Below are positions 32,584 to 40,660 of a stretch of 57,581 nucleotides of DNA, in pieces; position 1 is the stretch's first letter; each line of letters begins with the position of its first letter. The notes under the pieces were generated by a model. That model made no database searches. It was not told the DNA's origin and was given only the letters and a program-made list of their open reading frames with translations. The stretch is from NCBI GenBank assembly GCA_038522735.1, contig JBCBJX010000009.1, positions 1 through 57,581 of the forward strand, given 5' to 3'. The position numbers and the translations under genes were made by a program. Source of the stretch: JBCBJX01 sp038522735. GTDB lineage: Bacteria > Pseudomonadota > Alphaproteobacteria > Caulobacterales > Parvularculaceae.

Positions 32584-34479
32584 ATGCGCATAACAGTTCT
32601 CGCCGCCGCGTCGGCGTTCGCCGTCACGATCGCCGCCTCCGCCGAGGTCGGCGGTCCGCGCATGGACAAACGCTCAAGCCTCGCACCCGGACTGCGCGAT
32701 GCGGGTGAAGCGATCTGGAACCTGAAACTCCTGCAGGCGGAGCCGAACCCGCCCGGCTTTTTCGAGGAGGACGGCCTCTTCTCGATCCCCTTCGAGGCGT
32801 TCGAGCCATCCGAGGAAGAGGAGGATGAAGGCGCCGAAGACGAGGCGTCCGACGCGGACGCCGCAGAGGACGAGCCGGCAACCGATGCTGAGACGGACGA
32901 CAGCGGGGGCGAAGAAGAGGAAGAAGCCGCCCGGCCCCGGACGATCCGCTACGCGAACTCCGATCTCGCCTTCTCCGGAAACCGCGTCTTCATGGGGAAC
33001 TTCCACGGCTTCACGGTCTTCGAGACGACGGGCGACAGCCTCACCCACATCCTTTCCGTCGTCTGCCCGGGCGGCCAGGGGGACGTCTCCGTCCACGGCG
33101 ACCTCGTCTTCATGTCGGTTGAACAGAACCGGGGGCGTCTTGATTGCGGCGGCGGCGGAACCGACGGCGAGATGAGCGCCGAGCGCTTCCGGGGCGTGCG
33201 GATCTTCGATGTTTCCGACATCGAGAACCCGGTGCAGATCGCCGCGGTGCAGACCTGCCGCGGCTCCCACACCCACACGCTGCTGCCGCATCCCAGCGAT
33301 CCGAACATTCTCTACGTCTACAATCAGGGAACCTCCGGCGTGCGGGCGAGCGAGGAGCTCGAAGGCTGCTCCGACGGCGATCCGCTGGAGGATGATCAGA
33401 CGGCGCGCTTCTCGATCGATGTGATCAAAGTGCCGCTTGACGCGCCGGAGACCGCCGCCATCGTCTCGCGGCCCCGTATCTTCGCGGATCGGGAGACCGG
33501 CGAGATCGACGGCCTTTGGAAGGGCGGCCCGGTCGAGGAAGGCGGCCAGCGTTCAAGCGCCACCAACCACTGCCACGACATTACGGTCTATCCGGAAATG
33601 GGCCTCGCCGCCGGCGCCTGCTCGGGCAACGGCATCCTCCTCGACATCACGGATCCGGAGACCCCGAAGCGCATCGCCGAAACGTTCGATCCGAACATGG
33701 CCTACTGGCACTCTGCGACCTTCAACAACGACGCGACGAAAATTCTGTTCGCCGACGAATGGGGCGGCGGCCTCGCGCCCCGCTGCAAGGCCGACGACCC
33801 GGCCGAATGGGGCGCCGACATCATCGTCGACATCACCGAGGACGGTCTTCAGAACCGCGGGCTTTACAAGATCCCGACCATTCAGACGAAGGCGGAGAAC
33901 TGCGTCAGCCACAACGGCTCGATCATCCCCGTCCCCGGTCGCGATATCATGGTGCAGGGCTGGTACTCGGGCGGCATCTCGATCGTCGATTTTACGGATA
34001 GCGACAATCCGTTCGAGATCGCCTATTTCGACCGCGGACCGATCGACGCGACGCGGGTCGTGCTCGGAGGATACTGGGCCGCCTACTGGCACAACGGCCG
34101 CATCTACGCACCGGAGATCAATCGCGGCCTCGATCTCTTCCAGCTGAAGCCGAGCAAGTTCCTCTCGAAAGCCGAGATCGAGGCGGCCGAACGGGTGATG
34201 TTCGAAGAGACCAACCCGCAGCTGCAGCGCCGGCTCGACTGGCCGGCCGACGCCGTCACGGCCCGCGCCTATCTCGACCAGCTCCGCCGCGACGACGCCG
34301 TCTCGGGGCGGATGAACCGCAAGACCAAGCGCGAGCTGAAGCGCTGGAGCAAGGGCCGCCCCCGCGCCGACCGCCTCGACGCCCTCGCCGCCGAATACCG
34401 GGCCGCCGCGGACGGCGCGAGCGGCGCCGAAGCGGCGCGGTTCACGGCCCTCGCGGCGCTGCTTGACGGCGCGGCTTAA
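32584..34479 (+). CDS. LVIVD-repeat exported beta-propeller protein with acidic insert
   Basis: A 631-residue protein with a signal peptide (to about 20, ASAEVGG). Residues 75-115 are an extremely acidic, disordered-looking stretch of Glu/Asp. From 120 to about 525 there are repeated LVIVD-like blades, such as FRGVRIFDVSDIENPVQIAAV, GNGILLDITDPETPKRIAE and SGGISIVDFTDSDNPFEIAYFD, forming a propeller with conserved HSH/NHCHD/YWHS histidine motifs. A helical, arginine-rich tail ends the protein. The function is unknown. It is paired with a DUF305 protein (24-base gap), a recurrent pairing that suggests one secreted complex or pathway, perhaps metal-linked. Confidence 0.85.
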   Translation: MRITVLAAASAFAVTIAASAEVGGPRMDKRSSLAPGLRDAGEAIWNLKLLQAEPNPPGFFEEDGLFSIPFEAFEPSEEEEDEGAEDEASDADAAEDEPATDAETDDSGGEEEEEAARPRTIRYANSDLAFSGNRVFMGNFHGFTVFETTGDSLTHILSVVCPGGQGDVSVHGDLVFMSVEQNRGRLDCGGGGTDGEMSAERFRGVRIFDVSDIENPVQIAAVQTCRGSHTHTLLPHPSDPNILYVYNQGTSGVRASEELEGCSDGDPLEDDQTARFSIDVIKVPLDAPETAAIVSRPRIFADRETGEIDGLWKGGPVEEGGQRSSATNHCHDITVYPEMGLAAGACSGNGILLDITDPETPKRIAETFDPNMAYWHSATFNNDATKILFADEWGGGLAPRCKADDPAEWGADIIVDITEDGLQNRGLYKIPTIQTKAENCVSHNGSIIPVPGRDIMVQGWYSGGISIVDFTDSDNPFEIAYFDRGPIDATRVVLGGYWAAYWHNGRIYAPEINRGLDLFQLKPSKFLSKAEIEAAERVMFEETNPQLQRRLDWPADAVTARAYLDQLRRDDAVSGRMNRKTKRELKRWSKGRPRADRLDALAAEYRAAADGASGAEAARFTALAALLDGAA

Positions 34480-34547
34480 CGGGTCGCGCGGAACTGGTTG
34501 GTCAGACGTACCTGGACGAATAGTCGTCCGCGCATGGACGAAGGGGC

Positions 34548-35255
34548 CTACTGGTCGCGGACGGCCGGCCCGTAGCGGAGCGCCCCGAGCAGCCGCCAGG
34601 GCGCGGCGGGGTCGATGCCGGCTTTTTTCGCGCGCGCCTTCACCTTCTCGAACTGCATGACGTTGTCGATGCGGGCGTCGAGGAAGGAAGGCCAGCGCTC
34701 ACCGGTTTCGTCCGCCTGCCACGCAGCGAGGGTTGAGAGGTAGACGCCGGAGAGGATCGCGCGCTTGGAATAATGGTTGAAGTCCGTCGCCCGGTCGCCG
34801 CACGCGCGCCAGATGCCGTCCGCCGTGCGCCAGGCGATGCGCGGCGCGAGGCCCGCGTAGAGCGGCAGGGCGAGGGTCGCGGCGACGCGGCGGGCGGCTT
34901 CTTTATGGGGTTCCAGCGCCTCGATGCGCAGACGCACGGCAGCCGTCACCTGATCGCGGATGCGCATTTCGGACCGGTCGAGCGCCGCGAACCGCTCCAA
35001 CGCTTCGAGGTCCGCTGTGCGGGACCAGAAATCGATGACGTCGCGGACGCCCTTCGGGAAAAGGAGCGCCAGCTCGGCTTTCCCTTCGCCCGCCTGCTCG
35101 CCGGCCGCCCGCAGGGCCGACACGCTGAAACCGCAAAACGGCGCTTCGTCGAGGAGCGCTGCGAGCACCGCCCGACGGCGGTCGTCGAACGGGTCGACGG
35201 GCGGCGTTTCGCGGACGGGCGCGTCGCCGTCGCCGGCCGGATCGGTTGTCGTCAT
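34548..35255 (-). CDS. coq9: COQ9-family ubiquinone biosynthesis protein
   Basis: A 235-residue COQ9 relative, a lipid-binding TetR-like fold that supports the hydroxylation steps of ubiquinone synthesis in mitochondria and alphaproteobacteria. It has PFCGFSVSALRAAG, the central DRATDFNHYSKRAILSGVYLSTLAAW segment and a C-terminal IDNVMQFEKVKARAK helix. I chose ATG 35255 because GGAGG lies 7-8 bases upstream; an alternative start ten codons earlier lacks one. It is divergent from rpsU, the usual alphaproteobacterial arrangement. UbiX and a UbiB-like kinase elsewhere in the window belong to the same pathway. Confidence 0.92.
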   Translation of the reverse strand: MTTTDPAGDGDAPVRETPPVDPFDDRRRAVLAALLDEAPFCGFSVSALRAAGEQAGEGKAELALLFPKGVRDVIDFWSRTADLEALERFAALDRSEMRIRDQVTAAVRLRIEALEPHKEAARRVAATLALPLYAGLAPRIAWRTADGIWRACGDRATDFNHYSKRAILSGVYLSTLAAWQADETGERWPSFLDARIDNVMQFEKVKARAKKAGIDPAAPWRLLGALRYGPAVRDQ

Positions 35256-35308
35256 GGCAAAGCCTCCGTCGCTGGAACTGGACATTTCCGGGCGCGCTTG
35301 TTATCTGC

Positions 35309-35349
35309 GCACTCCCCGATATGGCCTTCTAAGGCGTTCAGGGGAGTGC
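35309..35349 (+). promoter_or_regulatory. Perfect hairpin/palindrome in the rpsU leader
   Basis: GCACTCCCC (35309-35317) and GGGGAGTGC (35341-35349) are perfect inverted repeats enclosing a smaller hairpin GCCT TCTA AGGC. Only 4 bases separate it from the terminator that follows. It can act as an RNA hairpin in the rpsU leader or as a DNA operator in the COQ9-rpsU gap. A weak -35/-10-like pair (TGGACA, 16 bases, TTATCT at 35301) would start transcription near its 5' arm. Confidence 0.6.
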
Positions 35350-35353
35350 AGAG

Positions 35354-35380
35354 AACGCCGCACACGCGGCGTTTTTGTTT
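35354..35380 (+). terminator. Intrinsic terminator upstream of rpsU (possible attenuator)
   Basis: AACGCCGC and GCGGCGTT form an 8-bp stem with an ACAC loop, followed directly by TTTGTTT. This is a textbook intrinsic terminator on the plus strand, but it lies 40 bases upstream of the rpsU coding start rather than after a gene. It would end any transcript entering from the COQ9-rpsU gap unless antitermination occurs, or it ends a separate short RNA. Confidence 0.8.
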
Positions 35381-35420
35381 GGATCACCGAAACAACCCTG
35401 TCACTGGGAGGGCCCGAGCC

Positions 35421-35630
35421 ATCGTCAACATCGTCGTCCGCGACAATAATGTCGAGCAAGCCTTGCGCGCGCTGAAGAAGAAGATGCAGCGCGAGGGTAC
35501 GTTCCGCGAAATGAAGCGCCGGAAATTCTACGAAAAGCCGTCGGAAAAGCGCGCCCGCCAGAAAGCGGAAGCCGTCCGCCGCGCCCGCAAACTGCAGCGC
35601 AAGCGCCTGCAGCGCGAAGGCCTCGCTTAA
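35421..35630 (+). CDS. rpsU: Ribosomal protein bS21, apparent ATC start codon
   Basis: A 69-residue small-subunit protein with the full bS21 sequence: VRDNNVEQALRALKKKMQRE near the start, then FREMKRRKFYEKPSEKRARQKAEAVRRARKLQRKR split across its basic helices. At the conserved start the codon is ATC (35421), giving (M)VNIVVRDNN, with the strong Shine-Dalgarno GGGAGG 9 bases upstream. No ATG or GTG is near. The only in-frame canonical alternative upstream is TTG at 35379, inside the terminator tail and without a ribosome binding site. The next ATG is residue 22, which would delete conserved sequence. Divergent from coq9. A sequencing error at the start cannot be excluded. Confidence 0.88.
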   Translation: MVNIVVRDNNVEQALRALKKKMQREGTFREMKRRKFYEKPSEKRARQKAEAVRRARKLQRKRLQREGLA

Positions 35631-35674
35631 GGCCGCCCCCTTCCCCTCGCGGGATGTTTGAGGATTGAGCGCTT

Positions 35675-36814
35675 ATGGCCGGCAAAGGGACTGTTCTCGC
35701 CGCCGCCCTCGCGCTCTCCGCCTGCGCCAGCCTTGAGACGACGCCGCCGGTCTCGGGCGCGGCTGCGGTCGACGCCGCCCGGCTCGATCAGCAGCGCGCC
35801 GCAATCGACGAGCGCCTCGCCCTCACCCGGCGCGTCCACGATCTCGCCTGGCCGCTCTTCTCCGCCAACGCCGATCTTTGCGGCGAGAAAGCGGGGCCGA
35901 CCCTCGGCCTCGTCCTCGCCGACGCGCGCGGGCTTTCAAACGCCATAAGCGGCCTGCGGCGGCGCGACGCCGAATTCGCAGGCTATGACGACAAGCCGCG
36001 CGTCATCGCGGCGCCCGCCGGCTCGCCCGCCGCGAAAGCGGGGCTGACGCCCGGCGACGTGGTCGTCAGCGTCGGCGAAGACGCGGATCCGGACGAGGCG
36101 TCGCTGAAAGAGGTCGGCCGCGGCCTCGATGACGCGATGAAGCGACACAAGGACGGCCAGGCGGAGACAATCGCCATCGCCGTCGAGCGCGACGGCGTCC
36201 GCCGCGAGTTCCGCATCGCTCCTGAAAAGACCTGCCGCTATCCCATCCGTCTCGGCTCGACACCGGTGATCAACGCCTCGACCAACGGGTCGAGCATCAC
36301 CATTCACGCCGGCATCGCGCGGGCTCTTTCCGACAAAGAGCTGCAGTTCGTCATCGCCCACGAGCTCGGCCATTCGATCATGCGCCATCCGGGCAAGGCG
36401 ACGCGGGCGAGCGTCTTCTCCGGACGGCTTTTCGTCGGCATTGGGGCGGGGCTTGTCGGGACCGTCGGGGACATCGGCCTCTCGCTCATCGGCCGGGCGC
36501 CGGAGGTGCCGCTCGCGACCCGGGGCGCGGCCCTCGCCGTCTCGCCGTTCGGAACCGATTTCGAGCGAGAGGCGGATTATTGGGGCGTCTATCTCGTCGC
36601 CCGCGCCGGCGGCGACGTGGAGGGGCTGGAAAGCGCCTTCGACGTTCTCGCAACGCTGCGTCCGACATCGACCTGGGCGCAGGTCGTCCACCCGCCGACC
36701 CCGGACCGCCGGGTCGCGGTGCGCCTCGCCGCCGAGGAGGTGCGCGAGAAACGCGCCCGCGGCGCCGAGCTGCTGCCGGAAGGTTACGAGCCCCCCGAAG
36801 CCGACGCCCGATAA
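35675..36814 (+). CDS. M48 metallopeptidase lipoprotein with PDZ-like region
   Basis: A 379-residue exported protease with lipobox LSAC (C17). Residues about 105-180 look like a PDZ domain (GSPAAKAGLTPGDVVVSVGED). The M48 peptidase domain follows, with zinc motif HELGH (229-233) and ExxxD (E297-D301, EREAD) supplying the third ligand. A hydrophobic stretch (about 252-275) separates the two motifs. Related lipoproteins (BepA, LoiP) work in outer-membrane protein quality control; a similar role is inferred. Its PDZ-before-protease layout differs from those proteins. It starts 44 bases after rpsU. Confidence 0.9.
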   Translation: MAGKGTVLAAALALSACASLETTPPVSGAAAVDAARLDQQRAAIDERLALTRRVHDLAWPLFSANADLCGEKAGPTLGLVLADARGLSNAISGLRRRDAEFAGYDDKPRVIAAPAGSPAAKAGLTPGDVVVSVGEDADPDEASLKEVGRGLDDAMKRHKDGQAETIAIAVERDGVRREFRIAPEKTCRYPIRLGSTPVINASTNGSSITIHAGIARALSDKELQFVIAHELGHSIMRHPGKATRASVFSGRLFVGIGAGLVGTVGDIGLSLIGRAPEVPLATRGAALAVSPFGTDFEREADYWGVYLVARAGGDVEGLESAFDVLATLRPTSTWAQVVHPPTPDRRVAVRLAAEEVREKRARGAELLPEGYEPPEADAR

Positions 36815-36917
36815 CCGCCCGAATTTCAGGCGAATGCCCGATTGCGGGGGAAGCCTGCGTTCATGAACGCGTCATAGCCTCCCCGACATCCGCGCCGACC
36901 GCATCGGAGGCCCGCTC

Positions 36918-38420
36918 ATGACCGCCCGTCTGATCGCCTTTCCCGTTCTTGCGGGGTTCGCCCTCGCCGCCTGCTCCGACGACAGTTCGCCCGCGCCGAA
37001 CGGGCCCGTGACGATCACCTCCGCCGCGACGGCGACGGTCTCGGAAAATACAACGGGCCCGGTCTATACCGTCGCATTGAGCGGCGCGTCGCTCTCAAAC
37101 GCGACGCTGGCGCTCACCGGCCCGGACGCCGCGGATTTCGATCTCCACGCCGCCTCGGGCGAGATCTCCTTCGTGACAGCGCCGGATTTCGAACTGCCCG
37201 TCGATGCAGACACGGATAATATCTACGAGTTCACTATCACCGCGACCCGCGGCGGCGACAGCGCGATGCTGGACGTCGACATCACGGTTGCCGACGTGTC
37301 GGACGCTCTGCAGGCGCGGCGCGTCGGAACGGGCTTTTCCGGCCCCCTGTTCCTCGCAGGCAAGAACGACGGGACGGGACGGGTTCTGGTCGTCCAAAAG
37401 GGAGGCCGCATACGGATCCTCGATCCCGACACCGGAACAATCGATCCCGACCCCTTCCTTGATCTCTCCGGGACCATCTCGACAGCGAGCGAGCAGGGCC
37501 TCCTCGGCCTCGCGTTCGCACCGGATTTCGCAACGTCCGGGACGCTCTACATCTATGTAAATGCAGCGAATACGGATTCCGAAATTCGCGGTTACCAGAT
37601 CTCTGCGAGCGATCCGGATACGGTGGATCTGACAACGGAAGACGTGATTATGCGCTTCGCCCAGACCGCCGGGAACCACAATGGCGGCTGGATCGGTTTC
37701 GGTCCGGACGGCTTCCTTTACATCGCCTCCGGCGACGGCGGCGGAAACACCGCCGACGCCCGCGACATCTCCAACAAGCTTGGAACCATCCTCCGTATCG
37801 ACGTCACGGGCGACGACTTCCCCGGAGACGATGCTGCGGATTATGCGATCCCCGCAGACAATCCTTACGCGACAGGCGGCGGCGACCCGGCCATCTGGGC
37901 CTGGGGCCTCCGCAACCCCTATCGCGCCAGCTTCGACGACGCGACGGGCGATCTTTACATCGGAGATGTCGGACAGAACCGGGTCGAGGAGATCGACGTC
38001 ATCCCGTCCGGCGTCGGCGATGTCGATTTCGGCTGGGACCGGTTCGAGGGCACGCTCGCCTTCAACGATACGGGCGGCCCCGCGACGACGTCTCCGGTGC
38101 TGGAATACGATCATGGGACGGACCCGGACGAAGGGAACTCCGTCACCGGCGGGGTGGTCGTCCGCGGCGACGGGCCGGAGGGCCTGCAGGGGCTCTATTT
38201 CTTCGGCGATTTCGTGCGCGGCAATATCTGGACCGTTCCCGTCGCGGACCTGACCCCCGGCTCGACCCTGTTCGGGACAAACCTTACGAATCGCAACGCC
38301 GAACTGACGCCGGACGTTGGCGCGATCGACAACCCCTCCGCCTTCGGTCGGGATGATGACGGCGGGGTCTATATCGTCGATTTCGACGGGGACATCTTCA
38401 GGATCGAGAACGCGCCCTGA
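36918..38420 (+). CDS. PQQ-dependent sugar dehydrogenase-like lipoprotein with cadherin-type domain
   Basis: A 500-residue protein with lipobox LAAC (C19). Residues about 30-125 are a cadherin-like Ig fold (AADFDLHAASGEISFVTAPDFELP). Residues 130-500 form the six-bladed propeller of soluble aldose/glucose dehydrogenases: GRIRILDPDTG, QGLLGLAFAPDF, the likely catalytic histidine in NHNGGWIGFGPDG, ASGDGG, WGLRNPYRASFD and DVGQNRVEEIDV. It would oxidise sugars at the cell surface using PQQ. No PQQ synthesis genes lie in the window. GGAGG precedes ATG 36918. It is convergent with the lipase gene, 9 bases away. Confidence 0.9.
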   Translation: MTARLIAFPVLAGFALAACSDDSSPAPNGPVTITSAATATVSENTTGPVYTVALSGASLSNATLALTGPDAADFDLHAASGEISFVTAPDFELPVDADTDNIYEFTITATRGGDSAMLDVDITVADVSDALQARRVGTGFSGPLFLAGKNDGTGRVLVVQKGGRIRILDPDTGTIDPDPFLDLSGTISTASEQGLLGLAFAPDFATSGTLYIYVNAANTDSEIRGYQISASDPDTVDLTTEDVIMRFAQTAGNHNGGWIGFGPDGFLYIASGDGGGNTADARDISNKLGTILRIDVTGDDFPGDDAADYAIPADNPYATGGGDPAIWAWGLRNPYRASFDDATGDLYIGDVGQNRVEEIDVIPSGVGDVDFGWDRFEGTLAFNDTGGPATTSPVLEYDHGTDPDEGNSVTGGVVVRGDGPEGLQGLYFFGDFVRGNIWTVPVADLTPGSTLFGTNLTNRNAELTPDVGAIDNPSAFGRDDDGGVYIVDFDGDIFRIENAP

Positions 38421-38429
38421 GCGATCAGC

Positions 38430-39140
38430 CTACGTGTCGATCGTGATGGCGCCGACAAAGGCGCTCGGACCGCGCAGGGACGCGACGACGTTCGCCATGG
38501 AATGGCGGTTGAAGCACCAGCCGGGTGCCTTGATCTCGATCACGTTGCCGACGTGTCCGCCGCCCCAGAACTTAGCGCTTACCGGATCGTAAGGCAGGCG
38601 GATGTTGAGGCCGAGCTGGTTCTTCACTGTGCCGAGCTTCATCTGCTGTAGCTTGCTGACCACTGCGAAGACCGCGCCGCCGAGGATCGCGCCGCCATAG
38701 CCGGCGGCGGAGCCCGATAGGGAAGAGCGAAAAGCGGGGAACCAGGACGGGTTCGCCATGTTCGTCGCCATCGGCGGCGCGTTGAACGTCACGAACGGCG
38801 CGTTGGTGATGTAGCCGACGGCCTGGGCGAGCGCCCCGCCGAGGGAATGGCCCGTCACCAGGATCTTGTTGTCGCCGCGACCGCCCAGTCCTGCTGCGAA
38901 AAGCTCGGCGGCGTCGTCCAGCTGCTCCGGATGCCGACCGACGGCGAGCTGTGCGTCCGACACGAGATCATGGGGGTTCGACGTTCCCTTGAAGGCGATG
39001 ATGACGAAGCCGCCGCGTTCGTAGATCGCGCCCTGAAAGCCGCTGGAGGTGTTCCTCGTGAAGTTACGGCGTGCGAACGCGCCCGTCCCCTGCTTGTAGG
39101 AGTCCTTGGCGATTTCCGCCACTTCCAGAACCGTCAGCAT
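38430..39140 (-). CDS. Class 3 lipase-family alpha/beta hydrolase
   Basis: A 236-residue protein from ATG 39140, which has GGGGGGAGG upstream. The nucleophile elbow GHSLGG has S99; FKGTSN (about 50-55) supplies the oxyanion region; a D in LPYDPVSAKF and H in GGGHVGNVIEI are candidates for the rest of the triad. A hydrophobic glycine-rich segment (AAGYGGAILGGAVFAVV) lies in the middle. No signal peptide is seen. It follows an unknown gene by 25 bases on the same strand, suggesting a two-gene unit. The role could be membrane remodelling or an antagonistic effector; nothing in the sequence settles this. Confidence 0.85.
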   Translation of the reverse strand: MLTVLEVAEIAKDSYKQGTGAFARRNFTRNTSSGFQGAIYERGGFVIIAFKGTSNPHDLVSDAQLAVGRHPEQLDDAAELFAAGLGGRGDNKILVTGHSLGGALAQAVGYITNAPFVTFNAPPMATNMANPSWFPAFRSSLSGSAAGYGGAILGGAVFAVVSKLQQMKLGTVKNQLGLNIRLPYDPVSAKFWGGGHVGNVIEIKAPGWCFNRHSMANVVASLRGPSAFVGAITIDT

Positions 39141-39165
39141 ACGTCCTCCCCCCCTACAAAATCCG

Positions 39166-39696
39166 TCAGGCGATCTTTTGGACATCGACGTTTTCGAGGT
39201 GTCCGAGCGTCAGGCTCGGAATGTAGAGCTGACCGGCGGAGCCGAGCAGGTTTCCGCCGCCTGTGGAGCCCCGTTCGTCTCCGGACTTTTTGCTCGCTGC
39301 GCCCGCCGTCAGTTTCGGCTGGCGCGCGACGACGCCGAAAAAACCGTAGACCGCGAGTTTCAAGTTCGCAGTCGCGACATAGTCGAGGGAGCTCCAGTCC
39401 TCCCGGACGGCGACGACGATGCGGGAGAGCTCCTTCAGGGACGCCCCGCCCATGGCCGCTGCGGTCTTGCGGCGGTTTTCAAGGCCGCCGTCCCATTTGT
39501 AGGCGTGGAAGGGCGACCACCAGGGCGAGACTTCCGTCGTCGCCGAGCCTCCGTCTTTCACCAGCGTCGGATAGCCGGAGAGCTTGTAGATCTTCATGCC
39601 GGCGGGAAGCTCGACCTTTTCCGGCTCACCCTTGAACGCCTCGCGGACGTTGGCGGGCACGGCGGACCAGGCGGTGCTTTGATTGAGGATCGGCAC
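39166..39696 (-). CDS. Hypothetical protein paired with class 3 lipase
   Basis: A 176-residue protein that I do not recognise. The GTG at 39696 has GAGG 5-8 bases upstream and gives MPILNQSTAWSAVPANVREAF; upstream sequence in frame is arginine/serine-rich and unlike a real N-terminus. The protein is rich in aromatic residues (SPWWSPFHAYKWDGG) and has a helical core with ASLKELSRIVVAVREDWSSLDYVATANLKLAVYGF interrupted by charged positions, then a glycine-rich tail ending in LYIPSLTLGHLENVDVQ. No signal or membrane segment is obvious. The lipase gene follows 25 bases downstream. It may be a partner, chaperone or inhibitor of the lipase. Confidence 0.65.
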   Translation of the reverse strand: MPILNQSTAWSAVPANVREAFKGEPEKVELPAGMKIYKLSGYPTLVKDGGSATTEVSPWWSPFHAYKWDGGLENRRKTAAAMGGASLKELSRIVVAVREDWSSLDYVATANLKLAVYGFFGVVARQPKLTAGAASKKSGDERGSTGGGNLLGSAGQLYIPSLTLGHLENVDVQKIA

Positions 39697-39772
39697 GGCG
39701 GACCTCGCAGGATCGAACGGTGTTGCGAAGGTACCCGGGCTCGCCCGGCCGGGCAACGCGACCCGGCGCGGA

Positions 39773-40627
39773 TCAGCGCGTCGGCGCAGCCTCGATCTCA
39801 AGGTCGCCGACCGGCGCCTCGCCCGCTTCGACGGCGGCGAGCCAGTCGAGGACGACCGCCGCCCCGCCCCGCTCCCAGAGATCATGATGGCCGCCGCCCT
39901 TCAGGGTGACGAAGCGTTTCGGCTCCACGGCGTTCGCGAACACCTTGCGGCCGAGGCGGTATTTGACGACGCCGTCCCGGTCGCCGTGGAGGATGAGGAG
40001 CGGCGCGTCGATGCGGGCGATGCGCCCGGCGGTGCGGAACTTGTCGCGGACGATCAGGCGGGCGGGGAGGAACGGCACCTGCGCCTTCGCCGCATCCGGC
40101 AGGCTGGAGAACGGCGCCTCGAGGACGAGGGCCGCGATCTGTTCCTCCTCAGCGAGGCGCGAGGCGACGCCGGTGCCCATGGACAATCCGTAGAGGAAGG
40201 GCTCCTCGAGGCCTGTTTCAGCGCGATAGACCGCGAGAGCGGCGCGGGCGTCCTCCATCAGCCCCTTCTCCGAAGGCTTGCCGGACGAGCCGCCGTAACC
40301 GCGATAAACCGGCGCGTAGACGGCGCGACCGGAGCGATTGCGCAGATCATCGAGGCGCCGCGCGACCTGCTTCGTCATCCCGCCATTGCCGTGGAAGTAA
40401 AGCACCGCCTGCGGAGCGTCCGTCTCCGCACCCTGAAATACCCAGAGCTCAATCGTCTCGCCGTCGGCGGTCTCGATGAGGCGCGTCCCGACCCGCTCCA
40501 GGCCGATGTCCGTCGGCGCCCACGCCGCGCTGAACTGGCCGGGGAAGAGGATGGTTCGCGAGCAAGATGAGAGGCCGACCACGCCGATCACCAACGCCAG
40601 ACCAAGGATCAGAAGCGTACGACGCAT
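39773..40627 (-). CDS. Alpha/beta hydrolase lipoprotein (BEM46/ABHD-like)
   Basis: A 284-residue hydrolase with lipobox LSSC (C22). The oxyanion strand is YFHGNGG, the nucleophile elbow GLSMG has S149, the acid is in HGDRDGVV, and the histidine is in GGGHHDLW. The YAPVYRGYGGSSGKPSE segment is typical of the BEM46/ABHD13 group. The substrate is unknown, probably an ester or thioester at the periplasmic face. It lies 33 bases downstream of pntB, possibly sharing its transcript, and is followed by the unknown/lipase pair. Confidence 0.9.
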   Translation of the reverse strand: MRRTLLILGLALVIGVVGLSSCSRTILFPGQFSAAWAPTDIGLERVGTRLIETADGETIELWVFQGAETDAPQAVLYFHGNGGMTKQVARRLDDLRNRSGRAVYAPVYRGYGGSSGKPSEKGLMEDARAALAVYRAETGLEEPFLYGLSMGTGVASRLAEEEQIAALVLEAPFSSLPDAAKAQVPFLPARLIVRDKFRTAGRIARIDAPLLILHGDRDGVVKYRLGRKVFANAVEPKRFVTLKGGGHHDLWERGGAAVVLDWLAAVEAGEAPVGDLEIEAAPTR

Positions 40628-40660
40628 GGCGGCGCTCGCCGATTTACTGAAAACGCAAAA

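Noticed and set aside
34773..35420. Long extension of the rpsU frame across the coq9 gene
   Set aside because: Antisense to coq9 and unlike any ribosomal protein; bS21 homology begins at 35421.
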